A stretch of 64,000 bases of DNA from an uncultured Ignavibacteriota bacterium. Its GTDB lineage: Bacteria > Bacteroidota > Ignavibacteria > UBA10030 > UBA8401. The stretch covers positions 62,001-126,000 of the forward strand of contig CAIOTF010000023.1 in assembly GCA_903861125.1 (NCBI GenBank), written 5' to 3'. The position numbers and the translations under genes were made by a program. Shown piece after piece: positions 1 through 10,900 of the stretch (position 1 is its first letter; each line of letters starts with the position of its first letter). Under the pieces are notes generated by a model. That model worked only from the letters and a program-made list of their open reading frames with translations, was not told the DNA's origin and searched no databases.

Positions 1-554
1 GAATCACCGAACTGTTTCATATACACGCGGAAATCGGTCTTCACGGTAGATGACATACTCTCAAAATCGATATTCACACCGTCCGCATTCCGTGCGGCCA
101 GCTGAGCAAGCGTGTTTGCAATCAGTGCGTTTTTTGCGGCTGTGTTGCCGAGCAGTGTTGCGTGGCTGCTAAACAGCGTTAGACATAAGTGCACTTTCAC
201 TCCATATTGCTTTGCCTGAGTAACGGCGGCCGCTGTCCCCCAATTGTTGGTAGTAGTAAATCCGCCGGTTGCCGCATTAATATCAGCACTGAAATACACC
301 AAATGCGTCAGCAATGAAAAATAGTAATTGCTTTCCGAACCGTTCTGCCAGTACGGATGAAAACCATAGACGATCTTATCCAGCGTCTGCGTTTTCATCA
401 GATCGGTCCGTTTAGAAAGAGACGGAGGAACAATATCTTTTCCAACTTTTTCAGGATGATCTTTATAATACTCCCACTGAAGTTGGTTGGTAGACTTAAA
501 CTGTTCCTGTGCCAGCAGAAAAACGGGGAGGAAGAAAAATAAAATATATCGCAT
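1..554 (-). CDS. Glycoside hydrolase family 18 protein (partial, C-terminus beyond window)
   Basis: I translated the minus strand from the ATG at 552-554; the frame stays open to the window edge (184 residues seen). Residues 1-16 form a typical signal peptide ending LLAQ. Residues 64-70 read GFHPYWQ, like the first barrel strand of YaaH/chitinase-type GH18 enzymes. Residues 158-165 read DGVNIDFE, the GH18 catalytic DxxDxDxE signature with Asn at the third conserved Asp; E165 would be the acid/base. The family hydrolyses beta-1,4 GlcNAc-containing glycans (chitin or peptidoglycan). Its location at the end of a run of secreted-protein genes fits an exported enzyme. A C-terminal T9SS sorting domain is likely but lies outside the window. 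The exact substrate cannot be told. Confidence 0.8.
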   Translation of the reverse strand, partial: MRYILFFFLPVFLLAQEQFKSTNQLQWEYYKDHPEKVGKDIVPPSLSKRTDLMKTQTLDKIVYGFHPYWQNGSESNYYFSLLTHLVYFSADINAATGGFTTTNNWGTAAAVTQAKQYGVKVHLCLTLFSSHATLLGNTAAKNALIANTLAQLAARNADGVNIDFESMSSTVKTDFRVYMKQFGD

Positions 555-737
555 GTTCACGTGATGACCGGACCGATGTTAATGAATAGTAAAAAGTAGA
601 TAATGTTGCGGGAATAAGAAATGCTAATTACCTGTCCGTTGTGCCCCGGATCAACGTCGATACGAAATACTCGCCTACCTATAGAACAAAGACGAATACC
701 TAATCAACCCGGCGGCTCAGAGCAAAATCAGTACATA
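555..737. other. Intergenic gap upstream of the GH18 gene
   Basis: 183 bp between the stop of the 2397-residue secreted protein and the GH18 start, both on the minus strand. I see no clear hairpin terminator, no convincing TAnnTTTG promoter and no strong Shine-Dalgarno sequence. It may hold the GH18 promoter, but nothing in the sequence proves it. Confidence 0.4.
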
Positions 738-3700
738 CTATTTCATCAACAGCATTTTTTTTGTTTCGGTGAAGATCTTTTCACCATTTGAAATAACATG
801 GACTTTATAAAAATAAACACCGGTAGAAACTGTGATACCGGAATCATCGTTTCCATCCCATTCAACACTGTACGTTCCGATCGTTTGGAATTCATTCCTC
901 AGCGTACGCACGCGCTGGCCGAGAATGTTATAGATCTCGAGCATAACATGACCGCTATGACCGAGAACGTACCGAATTTGGGTTGAGGGATTGAACGGGT
1001 TCGGATAATTCTGCAGCAATGAATAATCAAGAGCAAGAAGAGGAATGCCCTGTGTATTTTTTTCCACAAATTCCGTTTTCCCCGCGATCAAACGGAAATT
1101 TCGCCGTGTTTCATTCTTCATCATCGAGAACTGATACTGATATGATGTTCCAAGCAGCACTGCTTTTTCCGTTGTTTTATCGATCAGATATAATGAAAAA
1201 TTATTAGGCACATATCCGAACTCGGTCAATGTAAGATCGATGCTCGATTGCACATTTGAAGAGATCACTTCAAAGTCCCAGTATACACCCTCTTCGTTTG
1301 CCGCTCGGATATCTGTTGCATACGATCCCGGCTGCTGCTTCCACTGTTTGTTCGGAAACCGTACGATCACGTAATCGGTCGGTGTCGGAGGCGGCTCCGC
1401 TATATCATAGCTGTCGAACTCGTCTTTCGCGCCGGGAGCAACACCGGCAAAGTTTTCGCTGTCGCCGGACTTACCGGATGCTGCAGAGATGCCGACTTTC
1501 CATTCACCGGCATTCAGAGAAGCGGTTACAGATGAATTCTTGCCGAGGTTCGCATTCGGAAGATTTGTGATATCCTGAGGATTGATCTTGATCGTCAGAC
1601 TGTCCGCGGAATAATTCTTCACAAAGTATCCTGAGAATGGTTCCATCGCCAACGATTCCGGTTTAAAACCAGTTCCGTCGTATCCCCAAAGTACGTTCTG
1701 CACCGAGTCGTGAACGGAGTGTTTCCAGCTTACCTTGTACGGAAACGGATTTCCGATAATAGAATATCCGGGACCGATCTTGATCTCATAAAAATTCTTT
1801 ACCGGCACAATAGTGGCATTTCCCGGAGTGATGTCGAATTGACCGCGCGTAATAAGCCAGTACGCCTCTCCTCGACGGAAGGAGTTGAATTTCTCACTCG
1901 GAAACTCAGCATATTTAGCCAACGCCGGATCGTAGCGTCCAAACAATCTCCAAATCAACGGATTCGGATCGCCTAATCCTTTCAGCACCGATTTAACGTC
2001 GGAATTCTGAAGATCGAATGGAATGCTGACCAGTTGATAGCGCTCGTTCGAAGTTTTTGCCGGCATCTTTACTTCATAATCTTCGGTGATGCTTAATATG
2101 TTCAGCACAAAGGCAAGATTGTCTTTAACCGCAATATTCGGCGGAACAGAATCGCTTTTTGCGTCAACTCGCCACGCATCAGCATCGCCCATCAGCAGGA
2201 TCTTTCCTTTTCCAATCTTATTCAACCCTGCAACAGCTGGCTGCAATATTCCGGTGCCGCCGATTGTCTTTCCCTTCGTTGTTGTTGTGACGAACGGTAT
2301 AGCCGAACCGGAAACATTCACGCTGCTGCTGCCGAAGAATACGATTGTATCAACATTGGTGAAAAACGGATGTTTCGCATCGGCAAATATTGTTAACAGC
2401 GGAACTAATGGTGAAACAATATTTGAAGAGGAATCGACAACAATATCGTTGTTCAACGAAAGATTCGTCGTCCAGGAAGTGTCTTTCAAAAGTGCATTCA
2501 ACGCATCGTTGGTTCCCTCCTGCGCTGAGTTGCCTAGTGCAATCAATAATCCGCCGTTCTTCACAAAATTATTTATGGAGTCAATCTCCGGCTTCGTAAA
2601 GTTCCGCTGCGGCGTCACCAGCAGCACAATGTCATTTCCGTGCGGCTGCAAAACTGCACTGCTGTATGTGACCTGTATTCCGCTCTTTGATAAATATGTA
2701 AAGAGCCGTCCCAATCCATTGACGGTATCGGAGAGCGACGCTGTCGAATTGTGCTGAACATCAACCATCATTCTTTTTGTCACAACAAGCGTAGAGATCG
2801 CGGAACCTTTTGCTGTGAACGTATACGAAGGATTTCTAAAATCATTTGTAGTAAATACATAGCCCGTGGAATGTCCGCCAACAGTGCGGGGCGAATAGGT
2901 AATCGAAATTGTATCTTGCTGACCCGGTAAAATGATCGATGCGCCGGTGGTATCGAGGATGAAATTAGGATCCGGAGCACCGTTAAATTGTTGAGGTGCA
3001 TGAAATATCAAAGGCACAATACCTTTGTTATTAACGATTGTTGAAATAGTTTTTGTGCCGCCAAAAGTGATCGGACCAAAATCAAATGCTGTCCGAGATA
3101 CCTCGGCGAACGGAAATCCATTGACCGTAAGAATGGCTGTATCGGGTACGGCAACAGTGCCGTCGTTCACGGCAACAATAACGGTGTCTTTACCAAGTTG
3201 ACTTGCCACCGGTTTCCATGTGAACACTCCATTGCTTTGCATGACAGCGTTGATCAACGGTTTTACAAGTGAGAATGTAAGATTATCATTATCCGGATCA
3301 ACAGCCGAATATTTAAACGTAACCAGTGAATCAACGAACGTAACAAGATCAGGAAGTTTTGCAACAAACTGCGGAACACGGTTCTTATTCAGCACGGTGA
3401 TTTTTACGGTATCCAGAACCGAAAACTGGCGATCTTTTAATACAACAATAACCGTATAGATTCCGGCCTGCGTATAGTCTGGTGTCCAACTGAGTTGACC
3501 GTTGACCGACAATGTTAAACCTGCCGGGGGTTGCGAACTGAGCGATCCGAGTGAATAGAACAGCGAATCATTTTCTTTGTCGAATGCTTTGTAGGTGAAC
3601 GATAATGTCTGCGTTTCACTGATTGTTGTATCATTCAGTGTTGCAGTAAATACGGGCGCGGAATTTTTTATCGTCACCACAAAATAGGATGTATCGAATA

Positions 3701-6700
3701 CCCCGATGGATGCATCGGTCATTTTAATAATAAGGCGATGAGTTCCAACCTGTGCCACCGTCGGCGTCCACGATAATTGACCTGATAGTGTGATCCCCGC
3801 ACCATTCGGTGCTTCAACAACGGTGAATGTCAGGGTGTCGTTGTCGGGATCCTGGCCAGTAAAAGTAAATTTTGTGTTCAGGCCTGGTTCGGTGTATGTT
3901 GTTTCCGGAATCACGAGTGTAAAAGATGGCGGCCGGTTCACATTCCTTACGGTGATATTTGTCTGCTTGCTAACATAACCGCCGTTAATATCAATAGCTG
4001 CAACAACAAAACTATATGATCCGGATTGACTGAAGTTCGGTTTCCAACTTAAAATTCCCGAGATCGAATCGATCAACATCCCCGACGGCGCATTAAGAAA
4101 ATAATATTTTACCGGATCATTGTCGGGATCGGAAGCATTGTAATCAAACGATAATTGCTGATCTTCGTTGAGCGTTGTATCTCCCATGACACTCGTGAAG
4201 ACGGGAGGATGATTGTTATTAAGAACGGTGATCGCTGTCTGCCGGCTGACAAGGCCGCCGTTGTTATCCTTTGCGAAGATGGTAAAACTATGATTTCCAA
4301 TCTGGATAAGAGCTGGCGTCCATTTCATCAAACCGGAAGCGGTGTCGATTGTCATGCCGGGCGGCGCGTTCTGCAGAAAGAATGTGACCGCATCATTATC
4401 AGGATCGGATGCATTATAGTCAAACGTTAATTGCTCTCCTTTGTTGACCGTTGTATCTCCCATAACATTCGTAAAGACGGGGGATTGATTATTATTGAGC
4501 ACGGTGATAGCGGTCTGCCGGCTGACGTTACCGCCGTTGGCATCCTTTGCGAAGATAACGAAACTGTAGTTTCCCGATTGGCTAGTGCCGGGGACCCACT
4601 TCATTATGCCGTTTGTACTGTCGATCGCCATTCCTGCAGGTGCATTTTGCAGAAAATATTTGATCGCATCATTATCAGGATCGGTAGCATTGTAATCAAA
4701 CGTTAATTGCTGTAATTCGCTCACCGTTGTATCCGCCATAATGGCGGTAAATATCGGCGGGCGGTTCGTGTTCAGCACAGCAATATTGGTCTGTTTCGAA
4801 ACACTGCCCCCTTTTCCATCTACAACTGAAACGGTGATCGTATAATTTCCTGATTGCGTGAAACCGGGTTTCCATTTCAAAATACCGGTGATGGAATCGA
4901 TCGTCATTCCTGATGGTTGATTTTGTACCGCATAGAAAAGTGTATTGCCATCGGCATCAAACGCATCGTAATCAAATGTTAATTGCTGATCTTCGCTGAT
5001 CGTTGTATCCGCCATTGCGTTCGTGAACAGCGGGTTATTGTTCAGCGACGAAATGACGGTGATCTTACCATTCTTCAGCGTAACCAACGGCTGCAGCGGA
5101 CCCGGTTCATTATTTTGATATTCAATAAATGTCAAAGATGAAAATTGTCCGTTGCCGGAAGGGGCCTTATGGTGAAAGCGAAGCTTAGCAAAGATTCCCG
5201 ATCCGGAAAGTGGAAGTGTGCCGGAGAGTGCCAAACGAATAACAGATCCTGAATCATTGACGGCAGATATCATTCCGCTGCTCATCGTTCCCGCCGTGAT
5301 CAATTGCGAAAAACGGACTTTTGCTGAGTCATAACCTATTTTTATCTGTGCGGACAAAATACCAAGGCCGGTAACATCGCTGAGATAGATCGGCACATCC
5401 ACCGAGTCACCAATCCGAACGGTTGTATCGGGTAGAGTGGCTGAAAAATCATTCACCGATATCGTAAGACTGCCGTCGAATTTTTGAGAATCAAATGCCG
5501 ATAAAATGAATGAACCTCTTGATTTCGCCGTAACTTTTCCTGTCAAGGAATCCACAACAGCCTTTAGCGTATCGGATGAATACCAAGTGTACGGTGGGGA
5601 TCCGCCCGAGGCAGTATATGTTAACGCATTTCCGCGGGTCAGCATGTAAACATTTGGACTGATAGAGATGACCGGTCCGGATTTTGGTGTGAATATTGCA
5701 TTATCAATAGCCGCTGTGATTGTTTCATTAAAGAGCACATTCTGCAGATCGAGATTTGAACTTTGGTATGCAAATCGATTCACCTGAAAACGAACAAACG
5801 CCAAAATTCCGTTGCCGGTAAGAGTATCCGTTCCTGCCATTGCTACTTCGACCGTTCCCGTCCCAATATTCACGGTTGGCGTGCCCCATGCGTGCGCTAT
5901 AGTACCAGCAGTAATCACACTTTTCGCAATAAGCGTCGCGGAATTGTAATTCAACTTCCATTGTGCGGAGACGATGCCCAGCGATGTTACATCGGAAACA
6001 TAGATGGGAAGATCGAACGTGAGATTCTGCATGAATGATGTATCGCGGACCGAGATGGTGAGACTGTTCAGCGACGGCGAATTAATCTGAAATACATTCG
6101 ATTGATCTTGCAGTCCGAACGAATCCGTCACCTTTGCATACGTTGATCCGACTTTTTTCCCGGTCAATTTTCCCGATGCATTGATGACAGCAACAGACGT
6201 ATCGCCGACACTCCAAAACAATGGCGGCGTCACATCACCGCTCACCGAAAAGAAGATCGAGTCGCCGACAACTTTGTTCTGCGGAGGAAACTTCGGACTG
6301 ATGAAAATATCCATCGGACGAAATGAACCATTGCTTACCGCTACCGACGGTGTTCCTTCGTTCAGCAACGCACCTGAAAGACTAACCGTTTCGGTAACAC
6401 CGGGGAACGCAGAGGCATTAACGGCGACTGTAAGATAGATCAGCACACCTTTTCCGGTAATTGGCTGTGCATTTGCAAAAACGAATTTTTTTGTTGCATT
6501 GTTAAAAAATATATATTGAGCCTTGCCGAGCATCGTTCCGTTTGTATCGATGCCGGTCACGGTAAATACATTGTTCGTTGCGACTGTAAATTCACCGGAA
6601 ATAACGGAGTCGGCAGTTTTCAATGAATCGTCGCAATAGATCGGATAAGAGTATGTTACACCTCGTTTTCCAAATCCATTTTGTAAACGGAGATGAACTA

Positions 6701-7931
6701 TATCAATCGGTGTATCAACAGTTTCAACAAACTGTGCAATGTAGGATGCAAATTTTCCGTCTGCTGAGCCAAAAGTACCTCCTACTTCCATGGCGCCAGC
6801 ATTAATATTATCTGCCAATGCACGTACAGAGCTGTTTACCCCGTTTCCCATCGCAGACCAAGCGGTACCATTCCATTTGGCAACCTTATTTGCAGAAATT
6901 CCACCTGCGGTGGTAAAACCACCTCCAGCAAATACATCACTCCCGCTGACGGCTATAGCATAAACCACACTATCCATTCCAGTTCCCAACGCAGACCACG
7001 TACTACCATTCAATTTGGCAACATTATTTGCAGAAATTCCACCTGCGGTGGTAAATTTTCCCCCAATATATACATCACTGCCACTGACCGCTAAGGAAGT
7101 AACATAACCATTCATTCCTGTTCCCAAAGCGGACCACGTACTGCCATTCCATTTGGCAACAGAATTTGCGGAGATTCCACCTGCGGTGGTAAAAAATCCT
7201 CCAACAAATACATTACCGCCACTGACGGCTATAGCCTCAACAATACTATTCATTCCAGTTCCCAAAGCAGACCACGTACTGCCATTCCATTTGGCAATGA
7301 AATTAGCAGATACACTACTCGCAAAGCTAAAGGCTCCTCCAACATACACATCACTCCCGCTGACGGCTATAGCATACACAGCGCTATTCACACCAAGTCC
7401 AAGAGCAGACCATGTGCTGCCGTTCCATTTAGCTATTCTATTTACAGTGATGCCACCCGCTGTGGTAAAACCTCCTCCAACAAATACGTCACTGCCATTG
7501 ATGGCTATGCAAGTAACCTCACCATCCACTCCAGTTCCCAATGCAGACCACGTACTACCATTCCATTTGGCTATATAATAGGCAGAAATTCCACCTGCGA
7601 CGGTAAAGTCTCCCCCTACATACACATCGCTCCCACTGACGGCTATAGCATAAACAGTAGCATTCACACCACTTCCCAAAGCAGACCAGGTTGTTGTTGT
7701 AGATTGTTGAGATGAATTTGCTTTCGTAAATATCGGTTCTTTATTATTACCATAATCCAGCGTATACCCTGTAGCATTATATGATCCGCTAACATTTGTT
7801 TTTATTTTGCCATTCGGATCCAATATTTCAGAAAATGAAATTTGGTTTTGCGCAATTGATCTTTGGGAAATAAGTAGAAAAACAAATACGGCAGTGAAGC
7901 ATATCTGTTTTATATTGAATATTTTTTTCAT
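738..7931 (-). CDS. Giant multidomain T9SS cargo: tandem repeats, cohesin-like modules, Ig-like array, DUF4350-like domain
   Basis: About 2397 residues. I start at the ATG at 7929-7931, because translation from there begins with a clean signal peptide (MKKIFNIKQ... ending SIAQ); an upstream TTG at 7943 is less likely. Order of domains (rough residues): seven 46-residue repeats of WSALGTG...GGFTTAGGIS type (82-405), probably propeller blades; three cohesin-like beta-sandwiches (about 410-550, 625-755, 830-965) alternating with BIG2-like Ig domains; seven He_PIG/cadherin-like Ig domains with DPDND motifs (970-1605); an ASPM-SPD2-Hydin-like domain (1610-1710); a DUF4350/glutamine-amidotransferase-like domain with NNFVKNGGLLIALG (1715-1950); a beta domain; and a C-terminal T9SS sorting domain beginning NYPNPFNPST and ending in TKKMLLMK. 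It should be secreted and anchored on the surface. No catalytic site is evident; adhesion or scaffolding is an inference. Confidence 0.85.
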   Translation of the reverse strand: MKKIFNIKQICFTAVFVFLLISQRSIAQNQISFSEILDPNGKIKTNVSGSYNATGYTLDYGNNKEPIFTKANSSQQSTTTTWSALGSGVNATVYAIAVSGSDVYVGGDFTVAGGISAYYIAKWNGSTWSALGTGVDGEVTCIAINGSDVFVGGGFTTAGGITVNRIAKWNGSTWSALGLGVNSAVYAIAVSGSDVYVGGAFSFASSVSANFIAKWNGSTWSALGTGMNSIVEAIAVSGGNVFVGGFFTTAGGISANSVAKWNGSTWSALGTGMNGYVTSLAVSGSDVYIGGKFTTAGGISANNVAKLNGSTWSALGTGMDSVVYAIAVSGSDVFAGGGFTTAGGISANKVAKWNGTAWSAMGNGVNSSVRALADNINAGAMEVGGTFGSADGKFASYIAQFVETVDTPIDIVHLRLQNGFGKRGVTYSYPIYCDDSLKTADSVISGEFTVATNNVFTVTGIDTNGTMLGKAQYIFFNNATKKFVFANAQPITGKGVLIYLTVAVNASAFPGVTETVSLSGALLNEGTPSVAVSNGSFRPMDIFISPKFPPQNKVVGDSIFFSVSGDVTPPLFWSVGDTSVAVINASGKLTGKKVGSTYAKVTDSFGLQDQSNVFQINSPSLNSLTISVRDTSFMQNLTFDLPIYVSDVTSLGIVSAQWKLNYNSATLIAKSVITAGTIAHAWGTPTVNIGTGTVEVAMAGTDTLTGNGILAFVRFQVNRFAYQSSNLDLQNVLFNETITAAIDNAIFTPKSGPVISISPNVYMLTRGNALTYTASGGSPPYTWYSSDTLKAVVDSLTGKVTAKSRGSFILSAFDSQKFDGSLTISVNDFSATLPDTTVRIGDSVDVPIYLSDVTGLGILSAQIKIGYDSAKVRFSQLITAGTMSSGMISAVNDSGSVIRLALSGTLPLSGSGIFAKLRFHHKAPSGNGQFSSLTFIEYQNNEPGPLQPLVTLKNGKITVISSLNNNPLFTNAMADTTISEDQQLTFDYDAFDADGNTLFYAVQNQPSGMTIDSITGILKWKPGFTQSGNYTITVSVVDGKGGSVSKQTNIAVLNTNRPPIFTAIMADTTVSELQQLTFDYNATDPDNDAIKYFLQNAPAGMAIDSTNGIMKWVPGTSQSGNYSFVIFAKDANGGNVSRQTAITVLNNNQSPVFTNVMGDTTVNKGEQLTFDYNASDPDNDAVTFFLQNAPPGMTIDTASGLMKWTPALIQIGNHSFTIFAKDNNGGLVSRQTAITVLNNNHPPVFTSVMGDTTLNEDQQLSFDYNASDPDNDPVKYYFLNAPSGMLIDSISGILSWKPNFSQSGSYSFVVAAIDINGGYVSKQTNITVRNVNRPPSFTLVIPETTYTEPGLNTKFTFTGQDPDNDTLTFTVVEAPNGAGITLSGQLSWTPTVAQVGTHRLIIKMTDASIGVFDTSYFVVTIKNSAPVFTATLNDTTISETQTLSFTYKAFDKENDSLFYSLGSLSSQPPAGLTLSVNGQLSWTPDYTQAGIYTVIVVLKDRQFSVLDTVKITVLNKNRVPQFVAKLPDLVTFVDSLVTFKYSAVDPDNDNLTFSLVKPLINAVMQSNGVFTWKPVASQLGKDTVIVAVNDGTVAVPDTAILTVNGFPFAEVSRTAFDFGPITFGGTKTISTIVNNKGIVPLIFHAPQQFNGAPDPNFILDTTGASIILPGQQDTISITYSPRTVGGHSTGYVFTTNDFRNPSYTFTAKGSAISTLVVTKRMMVDVQHNSTASLSDTVNGLGRLFTYLSKSGIQVTYSSAVLQPHGNDIVLLVTPQRNFTKPEIDSINNFVKNGGLLIALGNSAQEGTNDALNALLKDTSWTTNLSLNNDIVVDSSSNIVSPLVPLLTIFADAKHPFFTNVDTIVFFGSSSVNVSGSAIPFVTTTTKGKTIGGTGILQPAVAGLNKIGKGKILLMGDADAWRVDAKSDSVPPNIAVKDNLAFVLNILSITEDYEVKMPAKTSNERYQLVSIPFDLQNSDVKSVLKGLGDPNPLIWRLFGRYDPALAKYAEFPSEKFNSFRRGEAYWLITRGQFDITPGNATIVPVKNFYEIKIGPGYSIIGNPFPYKVSWKHSVHDSVQNVLWGYDGTGFKPESLAMEPFSGYFVKNYSADSLTIKINPQDITNLPNANLGKNSSVTASLNAGEWKVGISAASGKSGDSENFAGVAPGAKDEFDSYDIAEPPPTPTDYVIVRFPNKQWKQQPGSYATDIRAANEEGVYWDFEVISSNVQSSIDLTLTEFGYVPNNFSLYLIDKTTEKAVLLGTSYQYQFSMMKNETRRNFRLIAGKTEFVEKNTQGIPLLALDYSLLQNYPNPFNPSTQIRYVLGHSGHVMLEIYNILGQRVRTLRNEFQTIGTYSVEWDGNDDSGITVSTGVYFYKVHVISNGEKIFTETKKMLLMK
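3110..5035 (-). repeat. Array of seven Ig-like (He_PIG/cadherin-like) coding repeats, ~276 bp period
   Basis: Within the giant T9SS cargo, seven consecutive domains share the pattern PPxFTxxMxDTT...LTFDYNASDPDND...GMxIDSxxGxxxWxP...SGNYxFxxxAxDxxGG. The first four copies (about 3920-5035) are close enough to be recognised at DNA level, with a spacing of about 275 bp; the last three have diverged. The DPDND stretch resembles cadherin calcium sites. Such arrays form stiff stalks in surface proteins. Confidence 0.8.
6725..7690 (-). repeat. Seven tandem 138-bp coding repeats (46 aa each)
   Basis: Inside the N-terminal part of the giant T9SS cargo. The conserved block coding for KWNGSTWSALG recurs at about 7129, 7267, 7405, 7543 and 7681, an exact 138-bp step. 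The copy near 6990 fits the same step, and the copy near 6855 is degenerate. The unit contains SGSDVYVGGxFTTAGG. Seven units of roughly four strands suggest a beta-propeller, which is an inference from periodicity. Near-identity of the inner copies suggests recent duplication or gene conversion. Confidence 0.9.
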
Positions 7932-7967
7932 CGTGGAATACAAAGAAAATACATCGTTGTGTTTAAC

Positions 7968-10900
7968 TTATTTTACCAAAATCATTTTTTTCACACGGGT
8001 AAACATTTCTTTTCCATCCGCTCGTGCGTCGATCCTGTAGATATACATGCCGCTTGCGACCGGAGCATTATTATTATCTGTTCCGTTCCATATTAATGAA
8101 TAGAATCCCGGACGTTGTTCGGTATTCACCAGAGTCTTCACTTCCTGACCAAGCATGTTATAGACAGATATTTTCACAGTGCTTACTGTTGGTACTGAAT
8201 ACTGTATGGTCGTTGCCGGATTGAACGGATTGGGATAGTTCTGCGACAAAGCAAAGGTCGTCGGGATTTCGATAATCTTATCTACTTTTAAGACGATCGA
8301 TCCCACATCTCCGGTCACATCCGTTTCATTTAACACAAATTTCTTCAGCGTAAATAAAATTTCCTTCTCGCCCTTTGCTGGATCGAGCAATGTAAAACTT
8401 AACCGAGCTACATTCCCTTCCGAATTCAACGGATTTGTGCCGGCCATAGCGATATTGGCATATCCTTTCGGGAATGCATAGAACAGCGCCATGCTATCCG
8501 ATTCCACTGTTTTTTCAATTGCCAACGGACGAACCATGGTAGTATCGAACGACAGACTAACGTTCATTCCAAAAATATTAGCCGGTTTGTTCAATCGGAT
8601 AATAAGATTGAACTCATTCGGGTTTACACCTTTCACAATATTGAAGGAGAACGCCGACGCGATATCCGCTTCCAGTGATTGTTTGCCCAAACCGGGAAAT
8701 CCCGATATCAGTCCGACAACATACCGCAAAATGTACGAAGCATCAAGTGCGCTAACGGTCGTGTCGCCGCTGACATTGGCTGCTGTTCGCTGGATTAAGT
8801 TCAGCGGAAAAGCCGCCGGATTCACCAAATATTGAAGGATCATGGACCCGTCATATGCCGATATTTGACCGTTTCCGCTCACATCGCCGAACAGTACCCC
8901 CTGTCGTGCATGAAGAAAATTGGAATAGTCCACATCTCCGGAACCGCTCACATAAATTTGGTTTCCCTGACCGGTTGGATTTAGATTCGATCCTGTTGTT
9001 TTCAGAGGACCGTTTGCCGCACCCCAGTAATTATATTGAGCGTTCACGGTCGCACCGGCATAGTATGAATACAAACCATAGCTGCTGTTCTGATAAATGT
9101 TATTGTAATTCAACGTCGGCACCGGTGATCCATAAACCTGAACGCCGGTACCATTGTGATGAATTTCGGTCCCGACCATTTGTGACGATGAGTTACTGAA
9201 ATCTATCCCATAATATTTAGCATATGAAATAACACACGATTCGACCGCAGCGTTGGTGGTGTTAAAACCGAGCGAACCGCTGCCATAAATATCTCCATAT
9301 CTGACAATCGTATTGAGAAAGTGTGAACCATTTGTTGAGGCCCCATTTAAATATATTTGGTTCCAATCACCGGGAGCGGGAACCGAAGAAATCGAATCAA
9401 GATTGGTATCGCCTCCGTACGTATCATCGTTCCACGATGTAAATATAATTTTGTTATTAGTTGTCCCTTCCGAAAGCAATGTGCCATTCACTTGAAAATA
9501 TCCGTTTCCTGATTCCTTTGCGAATTTAAAGATACTGCCGGGTGAAATTCGAAGCGCCGTTCCGGAGGAAACATAAAGGTCCGCACGGACAACAATCATT
9601 TTTGTAAAGTTCGGCGGAAACGACCCGCCCAGTATGCCAAAAATATTATCTTGCGTTACCAGAGCGTTGTTGTGCGTATTTCCAAGTATGGTATTGTTCT
9701 GATACACGTTTCCACTCGCAGTGCCGGAAGCGGCAAGCGAAAGCTGACCGACAACACCGATCGGATAACGATTGCCGGAGATGGAATCATCTACAATGTA
9801 TGCCCGTGATGAAAATATTCCGGCAAGACCATTGTTCCGAATTTTGTTCCCGGCAATCATCAGCAAAGTATCGATCGCATCGTTGCGTGAAAGAATGTAT
9901 AATCCATGATCACCATTGTTCATTATTGTATTACCGATCACCGATAGCGCAACCGTGTTATTTTCTACATATACACCGGAATACGTATTGTTCGCAATGA
10001 TGCAGTTTGATAAAATGGGAAACTTTGCAGAGCTCTGCACCCACACTCCGTAATTTGCGTTATTCATGATCTTTGAATTCCGCAATGACAACGAGTTCAC
10101 GGTATTTCCCGACACTTGTATGCCCGATTCAGCACAACTATCCACAACCGTGCTGTCAATATTCAACGATGTATTGTACAAATAAATACCGGATGCCAAT
10201 GAGCGCCTCACCACATTGTTCGAGAAAGTGATGCCGCCGACATTGGATTCAAAATAAACGGTTTGCATCCCGTCTCTTCCGCCATACTTAAACTGACAAT
10301 TGCGAATAACCGATGCACCGCTGCCGCTATGGAAACCGATGTAATACCAATCTCCGGGTACCGGCGGTAAAAAATCGGTGAGTGATGTGGTTTTCCCTCC
10401 TGCACTGCTGTCTCTCCACGAGGTAAAAATTATGGGATTGCCTATATTCCCGTTCGCTATCAGTGTTCCGTACACATTAAACTGGTGCCAGGTATTTACC
10501 GGAACCTGCTGGAATTTAATGTTTACACCCGGTTCAATAAACAGTGTTGTGCCAGACGCTACATTCAAATCCGAAATAGCAACATACGTTTTAGATGTAA
10601 TGGCCTGCGGGAATGAAACTTTCAGAGTATCAGAGATCTCGCCACTCCACAAAGCGATTGCATTGTTATAGACATTGTTTGTAATAATATTTCCATCGTT
10701 ACCGCCCGGATCCGTATAGATATTTCCCGTACGTCTCCATACCGCAATGGGATATATGTTCCGCTGTATAATGTTATCGATAAACGTAGCACGGCTGCTG
10801 AGAATACCCGCGCCTGGATTATCAGTAACAGTATTACCAACAAATCGGAGATTGGCCGGCGGAATGGAAGGACTGTTTGTGTTAATTCCACCGGACGCAT

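Noticed and set aside
2086-2757. A 223-codon plus-strand frame inside the giant T9SS cargo gene
   Set aside because: Antisense to a clear coding region with domain support; the product has no recognisable features.
6725-7690. Regular repeats that could be mistaken for a CRISPR array
   Set aside because: The 138-bp units are in frame and translate to one repeated protein motif; there are no short repeats with unique spacers.
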